Origin: Triatoma infestans
Taxonomy: Eukaryota > Arthropoda > Insecta > Hemiptera > Reduviidae
DNA length: 64,000 nucleotides
Direction of reading: 5' to 3'
Assembly (NCBI GenBank): GCA_011037195.1
Contig: JAAEAF010002760.1
Coordinates: 106,146-170,145, forward strand
A model generated the notes under the pieces. It was given only the letters and a program-made list of their open reading frames with translations. It searched no databases and was not told the DNA's origin. The stretch's first letter is position 1. Every line of letters begins with the position of its first letter. Positions 55,295 to 64,000 of this stretch are shown here, in pieces. The position numbers and the translations under genes are program-made.

Positions 55295-55362
55295 ACTACA
55301 AAAAGAAGCAGACTATCACGGAAAATATCTCTGATGCTTTCTAGCTCTGCGAAACCAACCAC

Positions 55363-55624
55363 ATATATAAGATCCACAAGCTTTAATTTTTTTTAATTTT
55401 AACAAATAAATATGTTGTTTGTACTATTTTATGATTTCCCCTTTGTTTAATATATAAAATCAACAACTTTTCACCTCAAGTTGCCCGAATGTGATGGTGG
55501 AAGTGTCGTGTCCTGTCACTTGGGGAAAACAAACAAAATAACAAGATTTACCTTTCTGCAATTCTTATTTATTTATTCTCATACAAGCCTAAAGGCCAAG
55601 CAAGTTAATATACACATTTCTGGA
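55363..55624. other. Gap, nothing recognised
   Basis: The words CCACATATATAAGATCC at about 54,937 and 55,359 repeat either side of the foldback's right arm; significance unknown. Confidence 0.3.
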
Positions 55625-55695
55625 GACCCTCAATATTGAAAAGTTTGTTACGATTGCAATATTTCCACGTTTAATAGTACTAGAAAGTAAAATCA
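55625..55695 (-). mobile_element. HLX 5'-end remnant
   Basis: CTCAATATTGAAAAGTTTG, ACGATTGCAATATTTCC and TACTAGAAAGTAAA match the minus-strand HLX 5' end. Confidence 0.5.
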
Positions 55696-56190
55696 ACTCG
55701 ATGATCCAATCACATTCATAAAAAAATATTTCTATAACTTGTTGAAGCGATAGAGAAAGATAAGTGCCGCTATTAATATTGCCATAACAAAAATAACTTT
55801 ACTATTACTTTTATCGTAATATAAATATAACACAGAGAGAGATCAATAACTTTGTAGCATTTAGTTGTAGGCTGGTTCTAATTTCTTTAGCAAGTTTAAA
55901 AACAGTAATAATAATATTTAACTATAATGATCAATATCTGACATAAAACTTGTAGTAGTTTCTCTTTTGTAGTAGCAATTCTCAAATTTTATTTGACAAA
56001 TTTCATTCAAAATCTAGATTTTTATGAAATACGTTATTGCCATTAATAACAATATTAAAATATTGAAATGCATTCCAGAGGTTCAATGTTTGCAATCCCC
56101 AAGTAGGGCTTTATTTTTAAAGTTACATCATGTAGTAGAATGTTTAGGATGGGTTAATAGGAAGGAAAAGTAATTCGGTTAAGTGACTTT
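55696..56190. other. AT-rich gap, nothing recognised
   Basis: About 0.5 kb with no match or frame. Confidence 0.4.
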
Positions 56191-56199
56191 TAGACTTAT

Positions 56200-56762
56200 C
56201 TGAACACTGTATATATTAAGTGCAAAATGACAAACACTGCAAGAACTTTACACTGTAATATCATACTTCAAGGACTTTATAGAGCTGTAATAGAACGAGA
56301 GAATGGTAGCGTGTCAAGAGAGTAACAGACTGTCTGGCAGAATGAAAGTGCGTTGTTTGTTGTCGGTTTGACGGTGATTCAAATAATGATCCTCTCTTTA
56401 GAATTACAAGCTCTTATATACAGGCGGCTTAACCAACCCTCTCTCTCTTTCTCGAACTTCTCCTTCCAGTTTCTCCTAGTTTGCCCACTTGAGAGAGAAT
56501 TGTAGTGAACTTGAAGGCCTAGTAATATTATAGAACAAGAGAATGATAGCGTGAGAAGAGAGTGACAGACAGACTGGCAGAGCGAAGGTATGTTATATGT
56601 TGTCGGTTTGACGGTGATTCAAACAATGATCCTCTCTTTAGAATTACAAGCTCTTATATACATGGGCTGAACTAAACCTCTCTCTTCAAGTTCTCCTTCC
56701 AGTTCCTTCTTCTTTGCTTTCTTACAAACTTGAAGAAGAATTATAGTGAACTTGGGGAAGGG
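56200..56762 (-). mobile_element. LTR-like repeat with a 241-bp tandem duplication
   Basis: Two copies of a block of about 241 bp (starting TAGAACGAGAGAATGG at 56,290 and TAGAACAAGAGAATGA at 56,531) each contain TGTCGGTTTGACGGTGATTC, GATCCTCTCTTTAGAATTAC and AGCTCTTATATACA, a TATA-like element on the minus strand. Outside them is ACTGCAAGAACTTTACACTG, the R-like block of the other LTR-like repeats. This would be a duplicated U3. Confidence 0.55.
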
Positions 56763-56907
56763 AGTAATTTCAACCCATTACATATCATGAAAAAAGATAC
56801 TTGTGACCATATCTGGGAAAAGGTAAATTTTTCTTCTCTTTTACTAAGAATTAACCACACGCTATGCATGTAGCGAGTAAAAATGATACAAGTAGGTATA
56901 TAATAAT

Positions 56908-57773
56908 AAAAATCTAGTGTGAAACACTCACACAACTTTTTGTTACTCCGGTTCTCAAAATTATAATTGACAAATTTTATAGGTTGTGCATCAAATTTAA
57001 CGAAATTCATCGAAAACTGAAAAACTGTTCAGTAAAAGTGCACTTGCGGTTTACTAATTTTATTGGAACTCGGAATTTTAGCAATCTATTTATTTCTAAT
57101 TAATTTTGTTTGGATGATAGAATTGTATAATCAACTATGATAGCACTTTAGAAGAAGCTGTAACCACACCCCTTCCCAAAAAGTGCCCTTAAATAATGTA
57201 GTAAATGTTTTAAATAAATGATGTAGATCTTTGCATGTTTAGTTTAAATTAGAAGTTTCAAGAAAATCGTCGGAGCCATTTTTGAAAAAATCGCGAAAAA
57301 GTGAAAAAAAATCATTCAGTAAACTGATAAAGTAAACGCACTTCCGGTTATCGAATTTTTCAAACTCGGAATTTCAACCACATATTGAATTCTAATTAAC
57401 ATTATTTAGATGGCAGAATTGTATAATAAACTGAAATAGCACTTTAAATGAAAACCTAACCCCACCACCTCTCCCCCAGAACTGCACTTAAATGAATTTT
57501 TCCGGTGAAATGTTTCAAATAAAAGTTGTAGCTGTTAGTATGTGTAGTTGATATGCTAAGTTTGAAGAAAATCGTTGGAGCCATTTTTGAGAAAATCGCA
57601 AAAAACGTAAAATAAAAAAAACTTGTAAAGTGGAAAGAGGTTGAGGAATTTGCTAAAAACCACTTTTTTGGACTCAGGGGACCTCAAAACGGATATTTCC
57701 GGTGAAAACTCAATATCGATAATTTGAAACGATTACAATACTTCCTCTTACTAGGAGTAAGAGAAAGTAAAAA
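56908..57773 (-). mobile_element. HLX repeat, two units, GT tract deleted
   Basis: Stem-loop side TCTAGTGTGAAACACTCAC at 56,913, inverted terminus, units near 57,270 and 57,575, then a jump from GAGGTTGAGGAATT to TGCTAAAAACCAC, which removes the microsatellite block. The 5' terminus CTAGGAGTAAGAGAAAGTAA ends near 57,772. Confidence 0.88.
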
Positions 57774-58142
57774 TAAAAATGAATCCAATCAATTTAAATA
57801 TGAAGTTATTTCTTCTTAAAAAGAAAAAAAAAAAGTATAGTCTTCAAATTGTAAAAAAAATATTTAAAGACTGCATTCCTATTAAATGATATTATGATAT
57901 TAACATGACTAGGGAGAAGGACCCTTAAAAAAATTGAGAAAGTTTCAGAGTATTTTAAAAAAGTACGAAAACTTTTACGAATACAAATTTTGAAAATTAT
58001 TTTTACTTGATAGCGTATTATCATTAAAAAATTACTTTTAGCAATTACGGCTTATAATTGATTATTTTCGTACAAGTATTTGAATAATAAACGAAAATTT
58101 AAACAAATTTTGTTTCATAGTTTTCAGAAAATTTGCTGTTTT

Positions 58143-58176
<34 letters not shown>

Positions 58177-58427
58177 ATTTAAATTAGTTTATACAGCCAA
58201 CACTTTTACGATCCACTTAGTCTTGGTAGTTTTTTCTTAGTAAATGTTGCAGAAAATAAAGCTAAGAAGATGGCTGTCATTTTATATAATCATTGCAAAT
58301 AAGAAACATATTACTGGTCTGTTGCAATAAAAAAAATTCATTGATTTTGAAATTATTATTACGTTTAAGATTTTAGAGACTATATAAAATTTTCACCAAG
58401 TATTTTCGTTAAATGTATATTACATTC
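57774..58427. other. AT-rich gap with (ATTT)n
   Basis: (ATTT)n at about 58,143-58,173. The short frame at 57,806-58,024 is not recognisable. Confidence 0.4.
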
Positions 58428-58560
58428 ACTTATTCCTGATAAGAGGAAATATTGTGATTGAATCATATAAATTTTCGCGCGAAATATATTATGTTTTGAG
58501 TCGTCTTCTGAGTATGAAAACAGTTTTTAACGAATGATCTGTTTTTTGTTTGTTCCTTTT
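58428..58560 (+). mobile_element. HLX 5'-end remnant
   Basis: CTTATTCCTGATAAGAGG, TATTGTGATTG, TTATGTTTTGAGTCGTCTTC and AGTTTTTAACGAATGATCTG follow plus-strand HLX order. Confidence 0.5.
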
Positions 58561-58814
58561 TCTCCAGGCGTTATTACTCAGTTAATTCTTCCACATTCTC
58601 CAATGTACATTATTACATGGGCTAGTTATTATTGTATAAAATAATAAATTTAATTAAGAAATTTAAAAAAATATTTAATTTTTACAGAAAACAAAAAAGT
58701 GATAATAGTAAATTATAGAAACAAATATTTAATAAATTACAGAAAACAATATTGATAATGGTAGATTTTTGAAGCAGATATTTATTATTTACTGAAAACA
58801 CAAACGATAATGAT

Positions 58815-59110
58815 AATTGTAACAGCACCAAGGAGAGATCAGCAACGAAAGAGAGTAAAGACAAGAGAAACAAACCCAAACCACTCTCTCGGACTGGAGT
58901 GGGAGAAACTGTATAAATATGGCGACGGACAGTCCATGGGATACAGTTCAATACAGCCAGTCATTACCCATTTACCACTCTACCTTAACCATTCTCTATT
59001 GTAAAGTCCAGGCAGTCTGTGTATCTTTATTAATATATTAGTTAACCAGTGTTAACAAAGTCAATCTAATTTCATCAACCAGAGAAATTCTCTCCGCCTA
59101 ACACATCCAT
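58815..59110 (+). mobile_element. Solo-LTR-like repeat (family TGTAAC)
   Basis: TGTAACAGCACCAAGG to CACATCCA, with TATA-like TGTATAAATATGG at about 58,910, an R-like TAAAGTCCAGGCAGTCTGTG and an A/T-rich polyadenylation-like stretch. It is the plus-strand partner of 541-851. ATTAT-type words flank it, but an exact TSD is unclear. Confidence 0.6.
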
Positions 59111-59319
59111 TATAATAAATTATAGAAACAGATATTATTGAAATTCTTGAACTTTTAAATGTTTCATTAATTCCATGAAATATTTGGCATACTGGTCACT
59201 AATCAGAATTTTTTCTCCAGTTTTCAATACCCGCCATTGGTCAAGATTCTTCTTATAAGTTCACTTCTGGCCGGCTTATTTTTCTTACAATCATATATAG
59301 TACGATCTATATTTTGCAC

Positions 59320-59895
59320 TGTAATGGAATCCGAGGAACGATTAGAATCATTAGGATTCGTGAGGATACGACGAACCTAATTACTCCCTACATGGACCAG
59401 ATTAAGGAGAGAGAATTCATTCCATATATATAGAGCTACGGTAGGACAGTTGAGAACAATTATCGACACCTGTCAGCAAACATCATTCTACGTACTTTTT
59501 AATTTACTCAGCCACTCTGGCTCTCAATTATTCTCTCGCTAACTTTATTCTCATTATCTTACAATCAGTGTAAAGTCCTTGCAGTTTGTGTTTTTATTTC
59601 ATTATGTTTCAGTGTTCAAAAACATTTAACTAATTTATTTCTTCCTTAACATTCCTAAAACTATATCTCTAATTCTTTCCTTTTCACAACTATTACATTG
59701 CGGAGAATTGGAAAGTAGAATGATGTTTGCTGACAGGTGTCGATAACTGTTCTCAACTTTTCTTCTAGCTCTCTACATATGAAAAGAATTCTCCCTCCCT
59801 AGTCTGACCTAGGTAGGGAATAACTAAGTTCTTCCGATCCTCACGGAATCTTAATGGTTTTTAATCATTCCTTGGATCCTAGTTATCTTTGTTGA
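59320..59895. mobile_element. Two LTR-like copies in inverted orientation
   Basis: TGTAATGGAATCCGAGG starts a plus-strand block (59,320 to about 59,640) with TATA-like CCATATATATAGAGC and an R-like AAAGTCCTTGCAGTTTGTG. The first about 170 bp recur as an inverted complement at about 59,705-59,880, sharing ATCGACACCTGTCAGCAAAC. The result is a foldback with a spacer of about 200 bp. Confidence 0.6.
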
Positions 59896-60895
59896 ATTGG
59901 ATCCCATTATATCACTGAGGAACCATCATATGAGCAAATATTTGTATCTCTAGTTTTAAAGCAATGTAAATATTCGACTGTGCATCAGTGGTCAGTCAAT
60001 ATTTATACAAGCATGTAGGACTTGTAATTCCATTTTATGCTTTATGGCCGGGAAGAATTGTCTGGTGATCGCACCTTTTTCGGAGGTCGTCCACATTTCC
60101 TGACACTTTCTGAGACTATCTTCCTTTCTGGTCTGGTGATATAGGGTATATTAATTCTAAAATGTATCCAAATGATCATTCTGTGGACCCAGCTATGCCA
60201 TTTCATCTGCATTTCATTTCCTTTACAATGGACCAACACTCATGTGATATTTATTTCAATATCTTTTATTTTTTTGAAGATTTTCTTTAAACTTTGAATG
60301 CTAAATGTATGTGTTTAGCGAAAGAACGATAGAACCACAAGGGGAACTTTGTTTTAAAACTTTCAGCAGAATACTTTCCTAAACAAACAGATTCTCAAAT
60401 CGAAACAAAATGTTTGAAACAAATAGAATAAACTTAAACCACATAATGAAATTTTATACCAATTGTAATCACCTTTTTCTCCCCAAATTACAGAATAAAT
60501 TTTCACTAATGAATGTAGAATCTCACAAAAAAAAAAAATCTTGACTGGTTATTGTAATAATTATCAATTAATAAGTTACTGTATTTTCTTAACGCATTCG
60601 TCAATATACTTTTATAATATTGTTTTTTAATATCTTTATAGCAATAGTGTAATAAAAATAGAATTGTGTAGTAAAAAAAAAAAATATCACAATATACGAT
60701 ATTTCATATGTACCTACATTATTTTAAGTATTGCGTGATCAAAAGAACGCATGGGTAATCTAGCTAGATCACGACTTTTGGAAATCAATCCCACTTCAGT
60801 TTATAGTGAGTACATTCTCTAGTACATCGTTATCTATACTTTCATTCCATTCTTTGAACCGAATTTTTTTTTTTTTTTAATTTTATTTTTAATCA
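59896..60895. other. AT-rich stretch, nothing recognised
   Basis: About 1 kb; the frame at 60,042-60,239 is not recognisable. Confidence 0.4.
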
Positions 60896-60899
60896 AGAA

Positions 60900-62200
60900 T
60901 AGGATTGTGATGTGTAAATATTCACACGATTTTTTTCGTTACTGTAAAAGAAATTGACTTTCCCAACTGACAAATTTTCTTTGAAATTGCGATATTTACT
61001 GAAACGTTTAGTTTGGCTTGAATTATATATAAATAAAACTAGGGAGGGGGAAAGGAGAATCCAAAATGTAAGGCAGTGCCCTCTGTATAAACTCCTAGCA
61101 AAGATCGGAACCGCATTTATTATTATTGTTATTGTTAACCGGGTGCCTAGTGGCATGCGACCTAAGCCTATATGGCTTTTATCCCCCCGACGCCCCCATA
61201 TCATCCCCTTAAATAGTCTCCTCCGGTAGCTACCGGGCAGTACAATATCCCAGGATATCCTTTAACTCCAACTCGCCCAGGCAATCCTGCGGGAGTGGTA
61301 CCCTCCCACAAACGCGAAACCCAGTATCAGCGAAACGGGGACACTGATATAAATAGTGATACACTGTTTCCCTGATTCCGTATCGCAATTCTGACAAATG
61401 GGACTAGACGTCCTCCTATGTTAAACAAGTGACTAGACACCAAGCGTGTCCAGTCACTACCCACCAAGCGTCTCTCAGATCTGTACTACTAAGGGACAGG
61501 AGGTACTCCCTGCTTGATTCCTTTTATAAATCTTTTAGCTTGGAGGCACCCCTGCGTGTCCCCCTCCCAGCATTTCTCCAAGACTCTCGTCTCCCAAAGT
61601 CTAATCTCTTTATCATGAAACCTCTTAGCGACGGCAAGGGCTGGTTCAGGACCACAAAATTATAATGATGATCCTTCCCTAGCCAACTGATCCGTCCTCT
61701 CATTGCCCTCTATTTCCGCATGTCCGGGTATCCAATAGAGACGCACCTTACCCGCATTTCATTGTAAGACTAACAACACAAAAAAAAAAAACGAGAAACC
61801 CTAAAAAAAAAAAAAAAGCAAATTTTCAGATAAAATGTTACAAATGTAAATTGATAGGCATTTATAAAAATGTAATAATAAATAAAGTTAAAGAAAAAAA
61901 ATCATTGGACCCCCCCATATCCAAGAAATTTGCAAACAAAAAAAAAAACTGAAATAAGGATTATGTTAGTAAAGTCACAGTTTCGGTAAATGGATTTTGT
62001 TCGAAATTTATTGTCAGATCTGGTGCTGTTGCCTAAACGGAAATCAAGTTTGAGCTTTCTGCAACGTTTCGTTTTATAAGATATTTTGATTGCACATAAA
62101 AGTTTTTTTTTTCTGCCTCAGAGTCATTATGACATGGATTTCCGGCGAAAAATCAAGTTGAAAGTTTGAGATGATTACAATATTTCCACAAACACCAGTA
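60900..62200 (-). mobile_element. HLX repeat, old copy, split by an I-like LINE
   Basis: TGATGTGTAAATATTCACACG and TACTGTAAAAGAAATTGAC (60,908-60,965) resemble the HLX 3' end. After the LINE, TTAAAGAAAAAAAATCATTGG, TCTGGTGCTGTTGCCTAAACG, ATCAAGTTTGAGCTTTCTGC and GATTACAATATTTCC (to about 62,195) resemble the 5' half. Both parts are minus strand and in the expected order. Confidence 0.55.
61110..61775 (-). mobile_element. I/R1-like LINE 3' end, copy 2, with RNase H
   Basis: In broken minus-strand frames: RLYWIPGHAEIEGNERTDQL plus AREG (RNase H motif with GHxxxxGNExxD), then ALAVAKRFHDKEIRLWETR, KRFIKGIKQG, SHLFNIGGRLVP with a C..C knuckle, then the shared 3' UTR (GCCATATAGGCTTAGGTC) and a (TAA/CAA)n tail at about 61,110-61,137. 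The zinc-knuckle region matches copy 1 at 5,485-6,060. About six frameshifts or stops disable it. Confidence 0.75.
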
Positions 62201-63290
62201 GTCATTATCATATTAATGGCTAAATACTGAAAGTATAACAAAAAAGATTATAAATACGATAGTAACTCAAAAGACGCTAAAAAGAATATGAAAAATGTAA
62301 AACAAAAAAAAGATAATAATTATTATCAAAATTTCGGTAATTAGAAGTGAAACGGAAGTGAATAACTGTAAAGTCATTCAAATAGAAATTGGCTGGGCGT
62401 ATTCATAAGATGAAATGATGTAAGTTTGACGAGACATGCAAACAGTATGAACGTCCTTCGATGATAGTAGAAAGAAAGAAAAACAAAATATGTGGCGGCA
62501 GGATGTTATAGAAAAAGTAGCCGTTCACTAATGATATAAAGTAAAGGGTCTGGTCTCAAAAAAATAAAGAACTATATGTTATTCTAAATAAACAGAAATA
62601 AATTTTATTTGATTTAGTGACTAATGATTTAAATGTGATAAAAATAATTATTATAAAAGTAATAAAAAAAAATAATAATAATAAAATTGTAATTATGACA
62701 TGAATAATTATTGAATATTAATATTTATTTTTTTCATGTTTATAACTTGCAACTAATAAAGGCTTATCATTATTATTATTATTATTAAAAGAGGGGTGCA
62801 AAAAAAAATTAATCCCGTTAGATTTGTTCAATATAATGGATGCATATATAATATTTCATGTTCACTTAATGAGATCAATGCAATAAATCAAATAAATTCA
62901 GTAAATGTCCTAGCAATAAACGCGCTCTGTTTATTTTCCTACGCGTTAACGGTGAGATATACAAACGTTACACCACTGCCTTACTAGTAAAGATGGATGA
63001 TTCATTGCTTGGTATGAAATACCTCAAGGACAACTCTTTATAACAGTTATATGACGTGTTTTTATAAACATTCGATCTTCATCTCTTTTAATAATACATT
63101 TCACTTTTACATACTCTTTTCTTTTCAGTTTTATCTTCTTTTAGATTTATTTGAATTTGTTTTCTTTTTTTTTATGTAAATTAAGTGCATATAAATTCTT
63201 TTGAAAATTTTACAGATAATTAAATAAATACAAGATATTGTTTTCTGTAATAAAATAAACTAACTTCTCAAATTATCAATTTAATTACTT
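62201..63290. other. AT-rich stretch, nothing recognised
   Basis: Contains (AAT)n at 62,672-62,686 and (ATT)n at 62,768-62,787. The latter follows AATAAAGGCTTATC and may be a LINE tail. The frame at 62,796-62,987 is not recognisable. Confidence 0.4.
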
Positions 63291-63294
63291 TGGT

Positions 63295-63840
63295 ATGCAG
63301 TATATGGACGGCTCCAGGATGTTAGATGCTTTGGGAACCCGGATGTATGGGGCTAATCTGAGGTGTGTATTTCGTTAAACCTCGTTTTCAGCTTCAGTCT
63401 TTCAAGAAGAGCAAGTCGCAATAATCGTCTGTGCAACTGAGATAACAAGACGAGAGGTATATAATTTCAGAATCATCATCTTCTCAGACAGCCAGGCTGA
63501 TCTACAAGTCATCAGTTCCTTTTAAGTCAAATCACGAATACTGCGGGACGTTTTAGGTATCCTCAACCTCAATTAGTAACTAAAATAAGGTTCTTCTGGC
63601 AGATCGTCTTGCCATGGAAGGCTTTATAAGAAACCTGAACACTTTTGGGACATTACAAGATGCATTATGAGTGCAGCCATCAATAAATCACAAGAATATT
63701 GGTTGTCCCCCAGGCCTGAGGCAGGCGAAAAAGTTTATTAACAACTGCTAGGCCAGGATTACAACAGACATACTCCAACAAGGCCGTGCGGCCAACCGGA
63801 TATTTGTAAGCCTCCTCATTGGATTCATATAACTATCACA
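63295..63840 (+). pseudogene. LINE RNase H domain and following region
   Basis: In one frame with stops: YMDGSRMLDALGTRMYGANL (RNase H YxDGS, first catalytic Asp), FQEEQVAIIVCATEI (catalytic Glu region), IIIFSDSQADLQVISSF (SDSQAAL, second Asp), then ILRDVLGILN. Downstream, in another frame, are PGLRQAKKFINNC and TTDILQQGRAANRIFVSLL, preceding the zinc knuckle as in I/R1-type LINEs. GTGCGGCC..CGGAT is shared with 16,740. Three or more stops and a frameshift mark it as dead. Confidence 0.75.
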
Positions 63841-64000
63841 AAGGAATATAATAATCTCACTAGTTTCTACATTTCCACCAAATCCAATATAATCCTAAAC
63901 ACAATATAATCACTTCGAAAGACATCCTGTTCCTTAATAAATACCAGTATCTGAGCTTTTCACCTCCCAAGCAATCTAAAATTAAAATGAACTCATGTAT
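63841..64000. other. Window edge, nothing recognised
   Basis: The zinc-knuckle part of the LINE would be expected here, but it is not legible. Confidence 0.3.

Larger units (their letters stand above)
54466..55362. mobile_element. Foldback with hammerhead-like arms (FB4)
   Basis: The left arm (54,466-54,545: ATATTTTCCGTGATAGCC, CATCGACCCGGTTTCAGG) is the inverted complement of the right arm (55,254-55,362: CGATGACTACAAAAAG, GACTATCACGGAAAATATC). Hence the same family as FB2, with a spacer of about 700 bp in place of about 40. No coding frame is recognised in the spacer. Confidence 0.65.

Overview
The window is 64 kb of AT-rich, intron-poor, repeat-packed DNA from an animal, most probably an arthropod (insect). 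This follows from the transposon set: Jockey-type and I/R1-type LINEs with RNase H, an RTE-type LINE remnant, tRNA-headed SINEs with exact target-site duplications (TSDs), a Gypsy-like LTR with a tRNA-Leu primer site, Penelope-type terminal repeats carrying hammerhead-like motifs, and an abundant DINE-1-like element. I recognise no intact host gene, no rRNA and no functional tRNA gene. Nearly every long open frame lies in a repeat or is chance.

The dominant repeat (called HLX here) occurs about 20 times, on both strands. A full copy is about 0.7 kb (one internal unit) or 0.95-1.0 kb (two tandem units of about 300 bp). It starts with ACTTTCTCTTACTCC and ends with the inverted complement GGAGTAAGAGAAAGT, a short stem-loop (GTGTGA/TCACAC) and CAGA, in T-rich flanks, with a (GT)n tract in the 5' part. 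That is the plan of DINE-1/HINE non-autonomous Helentrons. Assigning it to Helentrons is inference; the repeat itself is seen directly.

Layout: 0-11 kb holds HLX pieces, a solo LTR-like repeat (about 541-851), a LINE nested in HLX (2.6-3.8 kb), an I-like LINE tail (5.5-6.05 kb), an RTE tail abutting a Jockey-like LINE (7.57-8.68 kb), a repeat ending in a transposase-like C-terminus (8.69-9.16 kb) and a decayed Jockey copy (9.2-10.1 kb). 11-24 kb holds an LTR-like repeat, HLX copies, a SINE with a 15-bp TSD, two foldbacks with hammerhead-like cores (15.0-15.65 and 17.17-17.35 kb), a LINE C-terminal remnant and a Jockey copy with an 11-12-bp TSD (22.55-23.5 kb). 24-40 kb holds LINE remnants, HLX copies, a SINE with a 14-bp TSD, a third foldback (30.9-31.1 kb) and long hairpins. 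40-48.6 kb holds a 75-bp tandem array, nested HLX/SINE copies, a TIR element split by a solo Gypsy-like LTR (44.3-45.56 kb), a Jockey copy inside a SINE (46.8-47.6 kb) and an LTR plus PBS (48.09-48.54 kb). 49-64 kb holds more HLX, SINEs, a 0.9-kb foldback (54.47-55.36 kb), LTR-like repeats and two RNase-H LINE remnants.

No genes work together here. The interest lies in element architecture, nesting order and the ribozyme-like terminal repeats.
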